Source: Umezawaea sp049997955 (lineage in GTDB: Bacteria; Actinomycetota; Actinomycetes; Mycobacteriales; Pseudonocardiaceae). From it: a DNA stretch of 64,000 bases. The stretch is from contig JAEBDY010000019.1 of assembly GCA_049997955.1 (NCBI GenBank), positions 1 to 64,000 of the forward strand. The letters run 5' to 3'. How positions within the stretch are numbered: position 1 is the stretch's first letter; the number at the start of each line of letters is the position of its first letter. Both the position numbers and the translations under genes were made by a program. The notes under the pieces are model-generated. The model was not told the DNA's origin, ran no database searches, and saw only the letters and a list, made by a program, of their open reading frames with translations. Of the stretch, positions 29,301-36,903 are shown piece after piece.

Positions 29301-30626
29301 TTCACCCTGGACATCGATCAACTGGGCAAGCACCGCATCAGGTCCATCTCGGCCGAGTACGACCGGATCATGGAGCAGGTCCGGGAAGACGGCCACTGGC
29401 CACTGCCGCACCGGGTCTTCCCCACCACTCAGGTGGCCGACGCCTTCAAGTCAATCCAGCATTCCCGCCACATCGGCAAACTGGTCATCAACCACGACCG
29501 GCGGCCTACCGTGGAGGAGTTCACGCCGCCGACCGCCACCTTCGCAGCGGACGGCACCTACCTCGTCACCGGCGGCGCGAGCGGCCTCGGCGCGGAAACG
29601 GCCCGCTGGCTGGTCGACCGGGGTGCGCGCCACCTCGTGCTGGTCAACCGGCGCGGCATGAACGTTCCCGGAGCGCGCGACCTGGTCGGCGACCTGACCG
29701 CACTCGGCGTCACCGCGACCGTGCACGCCGCCGACGTCACCGACGAGTCCGCCATGCGCGACCTGGTCGACACCATCGACAGCGGGGGTTTCCCGCTGCG
29801 TGGTGTGGTGCACGCCGCGATGGTGCTCGACGACGCGCGGACAGCCGACCTGACCGCGGACCGGTTCCAGGCCGTGCTCGCGCCGAAGATGGCAGGCGCG
29901 CTGGTGCTCGACCGCGTCACCGACGGCCGTTCCCTCGACCTGTTCCTGCTCCACTCCTCGGCGGCGGCGGTGTTCGGCAACGCCGGCCAGGCGGCCTACT
30001 GCGCCGGGAACCTGTTCCTGGAGGCGCTGGCGCGCGCCCGCCGCGCTCGCGGGCAGACCGGGCAGGCGATCGCCTGGGGCGCGCTGGGCGAGGTCGGCGT
30101 CGTGGCGCGCAACGAGGCGACCGCGCGGACGGTGACCAGGGCGGGGCTGGGCTTGCTGCCATCGCACGAGGTCCGCCGGGCACTGGACGACTTGGTCGGC
30201 GTCCGGGGGGTGGCCGACGTCGCGGTGGTGTGGAGCCACGACGGGGAGTTCGTGCGCAGACTCTACCCGCACCTGACCACGCCCCGGCTGGGAGATCTGG
30301 TTGACGGCGAACCCAGCGGCGACGACGAGCACGAGGACCTGACCGAACGACTGCGGGAAGCGTCGGTGGAGGAGGCCATCGAGCTGATCGCCGAGATCAT
30401 CGTCACCACCCTCGCCGAAGTCCTCGCCGTGGCCTCCGACCGGGTCGACCGCAACCGCCCGCTGGACCAGCTCGGCGTCGACTCACTGATGGGCGCCGAA
30501 CTCATCGGCAAGATGCGGCGCCGCCTCGGCCGCGAAGTGCCGCTCATGCGCGTGGTCGCCAGCAGCGGCATCGACGACCTGGCCAGGTCGCTCGTCACCT
30601 ACTTCAAGACCGAGGGCACCCGATGA
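23364..30626 (+). CDS. Highly reducing single-module type I polyketide synthase, KS-AT-DH-cMT-ER-KR-ACP
   Basis: This 2420-aa synthase starts at GTG 23364, directly at the KS (KIAIVGVACRFPGA). KS: DTACASALNA with Cys174, EAHGTGT (His309) and GNLGHLEP (His348). AT: GHSVGE (Ser605) and YPFHS at 705-709; the FH form argues for malonyl-CoA. DH: HQAGGAAIMP (His900, HxxxGxxxxP) and a TDAAPQ aspartate. C-methyltransferase: VLEVGGGTGALTS near 1353. A structural, non-catalytic KR-like region runs to about 1715. ER: LVHGASGGVGLAAVQ near 1868. KR: TYLVTGGASGLGAET near 2066 and HSSAAAVFGNAGQAAY (Ser/Tyr). ACP: LDQLGVDSLMG near 2372. All active sites are present. No docking domains and no thioesterase are seen. 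The domain order is that of fungal highly reducing PKSs, so iterative use is likely (inference). The next gene overlaps its stop (ATGA). Confidence 0.95.
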   Translation: MLDKIAIVGVACRFPGAVADLDDLWELLADGREAVGAPPEGRFDLDRFRDSNQTRPGKSYTFDGGYLDDVAGFDADFFGISPREVLSIDPQQRLLLELSVEALDDAGIDPETLRGSDSAVFVGASVMDYAAQQMSTPEAIGPYTNSGSALSNTANRLSYHLDLRGPSLKVDTACASALNAVHLACEHLRHGGGRVAFAGGVNILFNPMTYIGFAKAGFLSPTGHCRPFSAHADGYVRAEGAGVLVLKRLADALTDGDRVHAVIEGSGTNSDGRTAGLVLPSAQAQESLLHEVYQRFALDPDELLYVEAHGTGTPIGDPAECRAIGNALGTRRSVGPLPIGSVKGNLGHLEPASGMAGLCKAILVLRHRLIPPTPHASPRNDDIDFDGLALAPVERLRPADAGTLVGVSSFGFGGTNVHVVLSGPAAEPSRIEEAGAKAVPVLVSGHTEKALAEALSRMDERLAGCTDFLDLAYTAWRRRGRHTYRRVVLAETAQQARRRLGEPGAAQRATTRGRVAFAFSGHGATWQGMAVDLLDADPVFTGVVAEVDAVLEPLVGWRVVDELQATESRLAETEVVQPVLFAVQIGIVEVLAGYGLRPQAVYGHSVGEIAAAYVAGVYDLAQAVELVVIRSRAQASTAGTGTMAAVNLPSDEAESLLARYRGRVEIAGLNSASDVTVAGPREDLRDLADRLGEREVFCRLLDLDYPFHSAAMDPLRPVVLAALADLAPKPATVEFVSTVSGGPLPDGSMDAWYWWRNIREPVRFAAATDHLVAAGYDMIVEIGPRPVLQTYLKRVAGDRTLAVLPTLTTADPGPKALRTAVEAALAAGASEECFFPRQGRVVDLPCYSWQREHHFAGSQYVWGNVTSAPDHVLLGDRAAVADPTWQSTVDPARWPWLSGHQAGGAAIMPAAGYLEMGWAAGRIALDAPAEVRELHITKPMVAPDDESLLPRMQVSLSDEDGVFRVATRNGENQQWQTHARGRVRRRVGTAPQPLDLAAMRSRFAQEGRHVDRAAHYADAQRLGLGYGPDFLVISGLWVDGMEVLADYDCNHLDLGAFHAHPAWTDAAPQAAVQLGRMMHGTVTADDSYMPVAIGSARLWGAPTSTGAVHFRCSALSGTSATADIVMTDDAGTILLELVDCRFLRVNLPSKRVVRRQSTELRAAPRGPAPTDIVTCALPAIIVGHDAGHDEYHRRRLAMIAEFTARTLHTLLDGAEVFFTEDLLAAGVRPEFIRLTTLLTRLAAEHGHLRWLGVFQDRTRWQLLSVGEPGFAELVAEHAEHSPELTLVGRCGLHLAELLRGERDALDLLDPIHGSDTLGHYRELSPTLRPYREAAAEAVRALVAAWPSDRPLRVLEVGGGTGALTSALLPLLPRDRARYVFTDPSPTAVASAAARFAAYDFVEYHELGLDQPGVEPGAVDLVVAGDALHRAKDVRAAVTAVAEALADHGRLLLVETHDPLALAVPFGLVPDFWSMTDLDLRPDSPLLSAVQWDDLLRDHGFAPPHLVAGDDTCSVVVACRESRTSAMPEVASTAHSGRLVVLAEDDTEAASADALVTRLTEHGADAVRAPADRDPFDEATTDVVMLLAEQAEDPRTAVAATTRRFESLRATALHAARRPAEAVTRLWLVGRPSGTNPAPEAATHPVDAALWGAARTIAAEHNTTTVRRISLDRGTPLDALVRELLDPTPEDEVVLTRSGRFVPRLLDLPPTAAEDPSTPYRLVVRNPGPTYRLAWVAAEIPAPGPDEVVVEVRTAGLNYRDPLIAIGMLPDWVMALGRAGTQLGGECAGVITAVGPEVTRFRPGDRVIGFVVGALASHVVANQHLISAVPPGLDLVSGGGAPVAFLTTQFGLRHLANLAEGETVLVHGASGGVGLAAVQVARVIGAKVIATAGTEEKRDFLRLLGVEHVFDSRSFSFTTDVLAATGGQGVDVVLNSLGGEFIGRSLELLRMGGRFVEIGKRDLYGDRNVSLHHFRNNISYFTLDIDQLGKHRIRSISAEYDRIMEQVREDGHWPLPHRVFPTTQVADAFKSIQHSRHIGKLVINHDRRPTVEEFTPPTATFAADGTYLVTGGASGLGAETARWLVDRGARHLVLVNRRGMNVPGARDLVGDLTALGVTATVHAADVTDESAMRDLVDTIDSGGFPLRGVVHAAMVLDDARTADLTADRFQAVLAPKMAGALVLDRVTDGRSLDLFLLHSSAAAVFGNAGQAAYCAGNLFLEALARARRARGQTGQAIAWGALGEVGVVARNEATARTVTRAGLGLLPSHEVRRALDDLVGVRGVADVAVVWSHDGEFVRRLYPHLTTPRLGDLVDGEPSGDDEHEDLTERLREASVEEAIELIAEIIVTTLAEVLAVASDRVDRNRPLDQLGVDSLMGAELIGKMRRRLGREVPLMRVVASSGIDDLARSLVTYFKTEGTR

Positions 30627-32215
30627 CCGCGATCCGCCACTTCCCCCTCTACATCGGCGGTGAACGCGTCGACACCGACGAACACGCCTACGGTCTGAGC
30701 GTGCGCACGGTGCTGGACCCGACCGGTCCCGACACGGCGACGCTGGTGCGCCTGCTGCGCGAGGGAACCGAGGAAGAACTGCACGCCCACCCGCACGTGC
30801 TGTGCTCGGTCGCGTTGGCCACCCCGGAGCTGGGGCAGGCCGCACTCCGTGCCGCGGCGGACGCCGTGCCGCGGCTGCGGGGATTGCCACTGGCCGAACG
30901 GCTCGACTACGTCCAGGACCTCCACCAGGGATTCCTCGAGCACCGGGAGGAGCTCTCCGCGATCCTGCGGGGGGAGGGCTGTCCTAGGCGACTGGTCGAG
31001 GCACAGCTCAACGTCATCCTCGACATCGTCCGACCGGAGAGCCTCGCCCACGCGCAGTCGCTGCTGCGGCAGGAGATCACCACACCGCGGCACACGATCG
31101 TGTTGCAGCGGCAGCCCGACGGTGTCGTCTGCGTCGACCCGCCAGCCAACGCGCCGCTATTCGGCCTGATCGCCTCGCTGGTGCTGCTGGCGGGCAACGC
31201 CGTGGTCGTGCGGGTACCGCGCAGCTGCGCCGGGTCGCTGAGCTACGCGCTGCACAACGTGATCATCCCGATCCTGGAGGCACATGGTGTCCCGCCGGGG
31301 ACGGTGAACGTGCTGTGCGCCGACTACGAGACCACCATGCGGCAATGGCTGGGCAGCCCGCTGGTCGACACCATCTACTACTTCGGTTCCAGCGAGCACG
31401 GGCTCGCCTTGGAGCGCCAGTGCGTCGAACGTGGCAAGAAGGCGATCCTGGAGCTGTCCGGCAACGACGGCGTTCTGGTGTGGCGCGACGCAGACCTCGA
31501 CTACGCCACCGCGGCGCTGGTCGAGGCGTTCTACGCCTCCGGGCAGGCGTGCATCGGCCCGAAGTACGCCATCGTCCACCCCGAGATCGCCGACGACCTG
31601 CTCGACCGGCTCGCCGCCGCGGCGTCCGCCCTGCGCCCAGGTGACCCCGAGCACTCCGACACCGTGCTCAGTCCCGTCCTGCGGGCGACCGCGTTCCACC
31701 GCTGCCTGGCCGAAGCGCTCGCCGCCGGCGCCACGAAGGTCTGCGGTGGCCGCCAAGTGGGCCTGGACGGCGAACCCGACCCGCGGGGGCTGTTCATCGA
31801 ACCGACCGTCGTGCGCGTCGACGGCTTCACACGGGCCGACACCATCGCTGCCGTGCGCGAGGAGACGTTCTTCCCACTGCTGTCGGTCGTGGTGCCCGAG
31901 GATGGACCGGACCTGCTCGACCGCGCCATCCGGTTCCTCAACGAAAACCGCTACGGGCTGCGCAACTCGCTGTGGGCAGAAGACCCGTCGGTCATCGCCC
32001 GGTTCACCACCGCCGTCGTCAACGGCGGTCTACTCAAGGTCAACGACTCGCACATGGGCCACGCTCCGTACCTGCCGGGACTGGGCGGCACCGGCCACAG
32101 CGGAGGCACGCACGGCGAGGCCGCCTATCCGTTCCTGCGCGCCAGTCGACTGCAGGCGGTGGCGATCGCGACCACGAGGACCCATCCCCGCGACGCCCTG
32201 CTCGACACGCACTGA
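30623..32215 (+). CDS. Aldehyde-dehydrogenase-superfamily protein coupled to the PKS (candidate release/terminal redox enzyme)
   Basis: A protein of 530 aa whose ATG overlaps the PKS stop, so it should be made in step with it. It has the ALDH fold: PPANAPLFGLIASLVLLAGN (cofactor-binding strand), the general-base-position Glu277 in AILELSGND (usually ELGGK), and nucleophile Cys310 in YASGQACIGPKY. The conserved Phe-rich C-terminal motif EETFFPLLSVV (EExFGP-like) lies near 414 and NENRYGLRNSLW near 440. ALDH-fold enzymes oxidise aldehydes or, in acylating and acyl-protein-reductase forms, handle thioesters through the same Cys. With no thioesterase on the PKS, thioester reduction to an aldehyde, or oxidation of a released aldehyde, is the best guess. 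Confidence 0.85.
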   Translation: MTAIRHFPLYIGGERVDTDEHAYGLSVRTVLDPTGPDTATLVRLLREGTEEELHAHPHVLCSVALATPELGQAALRAAADAVPRLRGLPLAERLDYVQDLHQGFLEHREELSAILRGEGCPRRLVEAQLNVILDIVRPESLAHAQSLLRQEITTPRHTIVLQRQPDGVVCVDPPANAPLFGLIASLVLLAGNAVVVRVPRSCAGSLSYALHNVIIPILEAHGVPPGTVNVLCADYETTMRQWLGSPLVDTIYYFGSSEHGLALERQCVERGKKAILELSGNDGVLVWRDADLDYATAALVEAFYASGQACIGPKYAIVHPEIADDLLDRLAAAASALRPGDPEHSDTVLSPVLRATAFHRCLAEALAAGATKVCGGRQVGLDGEPDPRGLFIEPTVVRVDGFTRADTIAAVREETFFPLLSVVVPEDGPDLLDRAIRFLNENRYGLRNSLWAEDPSVIARFTTAVVNGGLLKVNDSHMGHAPYLPGLGGTGHSGGTHGEAAYPFLRASRLQAVAIATTRTHPRDALLDTH

Positions 32216-32222
32216 CCGGATG

Positions 32223-32262
32223 CCCGCCGATGTGCTCCCGGCCGTGGGAGCACATCGGCGGG
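32223..32262. terminator. Strong bidirectional stem-loop between the PKS operon and the convergent gene
   Basis: A perfect 17-bp stem (32223-32239 with 32246-32262, beginning CCCGCCGATG) closes a 6-base GGCCGT loop. It lies 8 bases after the ALDH stop and 11 bases before the end of the convergent gene, so it can serve both. Confidence 0.85.
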
Positions 32263-32272
32263 GTAGTAGCCG

Positions 32273-32926
32273 TTACGGCAACGGCCAGGCCTTGCCCTGC
32301 ACCGAGGCGGTGAACACCGTGTCCCTGGTGGTGAACAGGGCGGTGCCGAACGCCTTGGTGAACACGTCGACACCCTCCTGGGTCAGCGTCGCCGGAATGC
32401 CGCTGCCCTGCACCGCGATCGGCTGGCCCGGTGGTCCCGGCGTCAGGCTCAGCCGCACCGCTCCCAGGTCCGACGTGTACAGGGGCAGCCTGCCCAGCCA
32501 CTCGTCGTCGACCTTCAGCAAAGCGGAAACGATGCCATCGGGCATCAAGCCCTGGAGGTCGGTGATCTCCATGCGTGCGTCGGAATCGGCCAGCGCGACA
32601 CCACCGAGCATTCGTCCGCTGCCCTCGCCGGGCTGCCCGAGCGGGGTGATCGTGCCGGTGGCGTACTCCGGGACCAGCTTGACGCCTTCCGTCCTGCCGT
32701 TGCCCATGATGGGGGTGGCGGGCTCCAGCGCCTCCAGTCGGATGTCCTGGGTCGCGAGCTGCCGGAGCGCGAAGTCGCTCAACCGCAGTTCGGCCAATCC
32801 GTCCAGCGCGGTGTACCGAGGGCCATCCGAAAATTGTTCGGCAACGGCCGTCCCGACACCACCCACCTGCGAAACCAACGGCGCCGCCATCGCGGCGCTG
32901 ACAAAGACACGTCGAGTGATCGCCAT
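32273..32926 (-). CDS. Secreted protein of unknown function with signal peptide
   Basis: The 217-aa product from the ATG at 32926 starts with ITRRVFVSAAMAAPLVSQVG and GTAVA, a signal peptide whose RR pair and Ala-rich core fit Tat or Sec export, cleaved after about residue 29. The mature part is rich in Leu, Gly and Asp (LDGLAELRLSDFALRQLAT) with no Cys and no catalytic motif that I recognise. It is convergent with the PKS operon and separated by the terminator, so a functional link is not implied. Confidence 0.7.
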   Translation of the reverse strand: MAITRRVFVSAAMAAPLVSQVGGVGTAVAEQFSDGPRYTALDGLAELRLSDFALRQLATQDIRLEALEPATPIMGNGRTEGVKLVPEYATGTITPLGQPGEGSGRMLGGVALADSDARMEITDLQGLMPDGIVSALLKVDDEWLGRLPLYTSDLGAVRLSLTPGPPGQPIAVQGSGIPATLTQEGVDVFTKAFGTALFTTRDTVFTASVQGKAWPLP

Positions 32927-33053
32927 GACTCCAGTGTCCGCCGGCTCCGCGCCACCACGACGACAAGTGACCCGAAGGTGGTACACCAACGCGTCGCCAT
33001 CGCCGCGGATGAGCAACGCTCCTGGGCCGTGAACGATTTCGTGCGCTCGATCC

Positions 33054-33242
33054 GTGACCGCCGATGCGTGGTCGGACCTACGGCCTGTCTTCCCGTGGTC
33101 GGTACCGGCGTTGCTCAGCGGACTGGCCGGTCCCGACCAGGTGTCGCCGGGACTGCTCGGAGTGCTGTTGGTGGTGCTCGTCGGCGCGGTGGGGGCGGTG
33201 GCGACGGCGCTGTGGTGGCGCAACGCCGATCAGGACCGCTGA
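33054..33242 (+). CDS. Small single-span membrane protein
   Basis: A GTG opens 62 codons. After a polar start it has one transmembrane helix (LLGVLLVVLVGAVGAVATAL) followed by WWRNADQDR, a typical positive-inside end. There is no similarity I can name. A clean hydrophobic core and high third-position GC favour a real gene. Confidence 0.4.
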   Translation: MTADAWSDLRPVFPWSVPALLSGLAGPDQVSPGLLGVLLVVLVGAVGAVATALWWRNADQDR

Positions 33243-33318
33243 CGTCGCATGAGGTCTCGCTCACGGTGGATTCGCGAGGTGGTCGGCGCGAACTCGTCGC
33301 CGTGATAGCGGGTCGCAG

Positions 33319-33477
33319 ATGGTTGGTGTGATCGCTTCGGCAGGCGTGTCGACGGCTGTCGGTTTGCTGCTGGCCGGTGTTTACGGCATCTTGCGCGCGG
33401 AGCGCCGGGAAGTCTGGTCGGCAACGCTCATCACGGATCCCGTGGTGGGTCGGGCTGACGTGGACGGGGTTCTGTGA
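33319..33477 (+). CDS. Possible small membrane peptide (52 aa)
   Basis: An ATG opens MVGVIASAGVSTAVGLLLAG and VYGILRAERREVW, a hydrophobic helix followed by charged residues, ending at 33477. There is no ribosome-binding site of note. Weak support. Confidence 0.25.
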   Translation: MVGVIASAGVSTAVGLLLAGVYGILRAERREVWSATLITDPVVGRADVDGVL

Positions 33478-33846
33478 TCGCGCGACGACCAGCCACGCGG
33501 GGTGAGCGCCTGTGGTAGCTGGCAATCGAGGCGCAGCAGTTCAAGCTCCACGTTGAGCTCGACGACGTCCACAACGCCACCATGGCCGACGCCGCCGCAT
33601 CAACGTCCAGCTCGACAACCTCGCCAGTGAACGACGTTTCCATCACCAGGTGATCGACGTCCACGTGCCCGGTCGCACCTCACGCTGATGGGTGCGACCG
33701 GGGCGAACGAGGGCGGTGGGGCTACGTCGACCCGGACACCGGCGAGCACCTAGTGGCCCGGCCCGCTGTTCATCGAGGCTTCCGCACGCTCAACCTGCAC
33801 CGCTGCTGACGGCGAGGCCCTTCGAGGTCCGCCTGCAGATCGGCAG
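33478..33846. other. Degenerate stretch
   Basis: Two neighbouring frames give alike segments (FKLHVELDDVHNATMADAA and INVQLDNLASERRFHHQVID), as if one gene had been broken by an indel near 33597. I cannot assign a family. Confidence 0.3.
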
Positions 33847-34161
33847 CTACCAGCAGCGCACGTAGTGGATGTGCGTGACGTGAATCCACTTCTCTGTCTG
33901 GTAGCGCTGTCCGGAGGCGGTGTAGAAGTTCCCGAACCGGTATCCGGTGTCAGAGAACCCGACCACATTCACAAAACCACCGTTGACAGACCGGCCGACT
34001 TCATCCAAACCGGCGCCGCTGCTGTAGATGGGCTTGTTGTAGTCGACGTTGTACTGCCAGGTGGAACAGGGGATCGGCGCGGATGCTGCGGCTACTGTCG
34101 GACTCCCGACCAGCGCGAATGCTGCTGCAACTGCGCTGAGCAACTGCCCAGTTTTCCTCAT
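33847..34161 (-). CDS. Small secreted protein (104 aa)
   Basis: The start ATG follows GGAAGAG. A signal peptide (LLSAVAAAFALVGSPTVAAA, cut near residue 27) leads to a 77-residue mature domain with two Cys (IPCSTWQYN and the final HYVRCW) that could form one disulphide. It is rich in Tyr, Gly and Ser (KPIYSSGAGLDEV, YRFGNFYTASGQRY). The layout matches small secreted SH3-like proteins of actinomycetes. Function unknown. Confidence 0.75.
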   Translation of the reverse strand: MRKTGQLLSAVAAAFALVGSPTVAAASAPIPCSTWQYNVDYNKPIYSSGAGLDEVGRSVNGGFVNVVGFSDTGYRFGNFYTASGQRYQTEKWIHVTHIHYVRCW

Positions 34162-34391
34162 CGGGCACTCTTCCCATAGGAAACGATTGGCCGTACAACG
34201 TCTACCTCAGATTGGTAGCGCATCGGCCAACCACCTTCGGCTCCACGAACGGAGCGAAATCAATGGGTGCTCGTGCCATGATCGCCAAGTGGTGTCGATC
34301 GAGCTCCGCGTCCAGGACGCCCAGCGGCAGCGGCAGGTCGCCGCCGTGCTGGACCCACCGGCCGTGCACCCACCGCAGCACTTCCCTATTA
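34162..34391. other. Spacer before IS630-type copy 2
   Basis: No gene recognised. TA at 34390-34391 is the target duplication of the following element. Confidence 0.5.
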
Positions 34392-35576
34392 CTGACCTTT
34401 CGGGGTCAGGGTCCGGGAGATGGTGTTCAGGGCGGGGCGAGGCCGGTGGCGGCGAGGAACCCGTCGGCGAGGGCAGGCCGGTACTGCATGCTCTTGAGTC
34501 GATTACGGGTGATGCGGGTCAGGTCGTCGATGGTGTCGGCGGCGAGGTTGGCCATGCCGCGTTTCATGCTCGACCAGATGTTCTCCGTCGGGTTCAACTC
34601 CGGGGCATAACCAGGTAGTTGATAGACACGTAACCACGGCCGGGCGGCGACCAACGCCCGTATCCTGGCGGACCTGTGCGCGGGCAGACCGTCCCAGACG
34701 AGCACGATCGGCCCACCCAGTTGCTGATGTGCATTGTCGAGCAGGACGGCGAAGTGGACCTCACCGAAGCCTCTCGGCTCACCTTTGCGTCCTCTGTGGA
34801 CCAGGATCCGGTACAACAGCCGGCTTCTTTGCCCCGAGCGGTAGGCGGCGATCCCGACAATGGACAACGTGCGGCCACCGCGCCCGGCGACGCTCACGAC
34901 GGGGGTTTCGCCCCGCGGGGCCCAGGTGCGGGCCCTGGCCGGTCTCAGCGTGATGCCGGACTCGTCGGCGAAGCAGATCCACGCGCCAGCCTGCGCGCGA
35001 CCCTTTTACCGCAGGCCATTGATAGCGCCGCCAGTGCTCGATGGCGTGTTCGTCGCGCTCGACGGCGCGGGCGACGGGTTGCTGCGGGGTGAAACCGGCC
35101 CGGTGCAGCACCTGCCACACGGTGGTGATCCCCACCGTGGTGTGGAACATCCGGCCGATCAGTGTCTGAACTCGTGCCAGGGTCCATCGCTGATCCTCGG
35201 CCCACCCGGCCGCCGCCGGACCGTCCTGCAACACCATCGACAGCCGTTGCACCTGGGTCTTCGACAACCGACTGTCCGGACCCGGTGCTCCCTTGGACGC
35301 CATTGCCTGTTCGCCGCCGGCCGTCCAGGCCCGCCGCCACGTGTACGCCGATTTCGTGGAGACCTCCAACGCGGTGGCGACCTGCACCGCGCTCATCCCG
35401 TCGGCGAACATCACGGCCGCCTGCCTGCGTATCTGCTCACGACGGGCCCGGCCCTGCGGGCCGACCCCACCACCATCGCCGTATCGCATACCCGATCAAC
35501 GGCGAAACGTGGACCAGCGGTAATCACCCAAACCGGTGAAGTGGGCTCGAGGCAGACCCTGACTCCGAAAGATCAG
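34392..35576 (-). mobile_element. IS630/Tc1-like insertion sequence, copy 2 (1185 bp)
   Basis: Same ends as copy 1 (CTGACCTTTCGGGGTCAGGG at left), flanked by TA on both sides, same orientation, and one base shorter. The missing base lies inside the transposase gene (CAGGCTGGCGCGTGG here, CAGGCCGGGCACGTGG in copy 1). One right-terminus base differs as well. Confidence 0.9.
34427..35489 (-). pseudogene. IS630-family transposase, copy 2 (one-base deletion)
   Basis: The N-terminal HTH frame from ATG 35489 matches copy 1, and the GTAAAAGGG slip site is conserved. One base is missing about 25 bases further on. A -1 shift at the site therefore no longer joins the DDE frame and reads RVARRLARGSAS instead. 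Downstream, unlike copy 1, the DDE frame is free of stops and reads VWDGLPAHRS to LPGYAPELNPTENIWS. This copy is disabled by a different lesion from copy 1. Confidence 0.75.
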
Positions 35577-35622
35577 TAGAGGCTGCGCCGCTCGGAAATC
35601 CATTGGCACCAGGTAGAGCGGG

Positions 35623-36201
35623 TCAGCGGCGTGGGCGGGCGCGGTGCAGGTCTGCGGGGTCGAAGGTGATGGAGACCGTGCCGGTGACCTGGACGGTGTC
35701 GGTGGTGCCGGGGTGCAGGACCGCGGATTCGAGGTAGGTGCGGCCGTCGAGGCGGTAGCAGTAGATCGTCGGGCCTGCGTTGGTGGCGTTGTCGAGTTCG
35801 ACCCGCCAGTAGGCGGGTACTCCGGCCGCGGCCAGTGCGGCGGGCTTTTCGAGCCGGTCGGTTTTCTTCGTGGACGGGCTGACGACTTCCACGACGAGGG
35901 CGACCAGGTCGACGTCAACGGTGGTGGTCTCGACGCGTTCGGTGCTGACGACGATGTCGGAGATGTAGCCCAGGCCTTCGCGCACGCGGAGGCCCACGGC
36001 GGTGACGGCTTCCATGCCGTCGTCGGCGACGGCGTCGTCGAGCAGGGTGCGCAGTCGGTCGGCGACGCGTTGGTGGCGGACGGCGGGTGCGGCGTTCACG
36101 ACGAGGTGTCCGTCGACCAGTTCCACACGGTGGCCCTCCAGCGGGTCCAGGCTTTCCCAGTCGGCGAGGGTGTAGCCGGCGAGCCGGTTCGCTGAGGTCA
36201 T
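35623..36201 (-). CDS. Uma2-family (DUF820) putative restriction-endonuclease-fold protein
   Basis: A protein of 192 aa, the usual size for Uma2. It shows the family order: YTLADWESLDPLEGHRVELV with DGHLVV, then GYISDIVV (active-site Asp) and VALVVEVVSPSTKKTDR (Glu plus downstream Lys of the PD-(D/E)xK core), then GVPAYWRVEL. These proteins are widespread in actinomycetes and cyanobacteria and often occur near mobile DNA. No biological role is established. The gene is directly downstream of IS630 copy 2 and convergent to nothing; its start ATG 36201 lacks an obvious strong ribosome-binding site. Confidence 0.85.
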   Translation of the reverse strand: MTSANRLAGYTLADWESLDPLEGHRVELVDGHLVVNAAPAVRHQRVADRLRTLLDDAVADDGMEAVTAVGLRVREGLGYISDIVVSTERVETTTVDVDLVALVVEVVSPSTKKTDRLEKPAALAAAGVPAYWRVELDNATNAGPTIYCYRLDGRTYLESAVLHPGTTDTVQVTGTVSITFDPADLHRARPRR

Positions 36202-36903
36202 CGGCCTTGCCTGCCTTCCGCTGCTGGTCGGGGTCAGGTTGTGGGGAAAGTGTCGCCTAGGGCGGTGGTCCGATGCTGCGGAACACCTCTGGTTCTATCG
36301 TCCGATCCATTGCTTCAGTGTTGATTGAAGTTGGTAGTGTAGGTGCCGTTCAGCACGGATGGGCCTGGAGGCTGGTGAACGATCAGAGAGCACCGTGCTC
36401 GATCATGGTGCGACCGGCGCTGGCGCGACTACCTGCGGAGTGTTGATCATTATCAACTCCGCGGGTCTTCGCGCGTCCGCAAACGCTGGTCCTCGTCAGG
36501 ACATTCTGCCGAGGCTGTGCTTGTCGAAAATGCCGTCCGTGCTGGTCAGGCAACGTGGTGGTACTCGTTGAGGATGCCGCCCAGCCGTTGTCGTCGGCGG
36601 ATGTCCAAGTCGATGATCTGAGCTTGATCAGCGATCGGTGGTGGCAGCGGGTGCAGTGGTCGGGCGGGCGACCGTGAGGCCGAGTACGAGTAGTTCGCCG
36701 TGCGCCAGCCACGCCGTGGTCAGCCCACGCCCGCAGCACGGCGTCCAACACGACCGCCCCAGCAACCGGAAATACCGCGAGCCCACCCCCGATGAGTGGC
36801 GGGAGCCCTCGGCGGGCGGTCTCGATTCCTGCCCACCCGTCACACCCGGCGTCCAGCTACCGATAGTCGTTTCGATAGGACGTCAGATGGAGGAGCAGGA
36901 GAC
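36202..36903. other. Intergenic stretch with an integrase remnant
   Basis: At about 36551-36640 the minus strand encodes AQIIDLDIRRRQRLGGILNE then YHHVA and a stop, the tail of an rve-type transposase or integrase often found in actinomycetes. The plus-strand region 36890-36903 holds the AGGAG site for the next gene. No other gene is seen. Confidence 0.5.

Noticed and set aside
28238..30304. 688-codon frame inside the PKS in another register
   Set aside because: Extremely Arg-rich shadow of ER/KR coding sequence.
6334..35576. The two IS630 copies as ends of one composite transposon carrying the PKS
   Set aside because: Each copy has its own TA duplication, as expected for independent insertions, and both transposases are broken. 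Recombination between them is possible but there is no sign of joint mobility.
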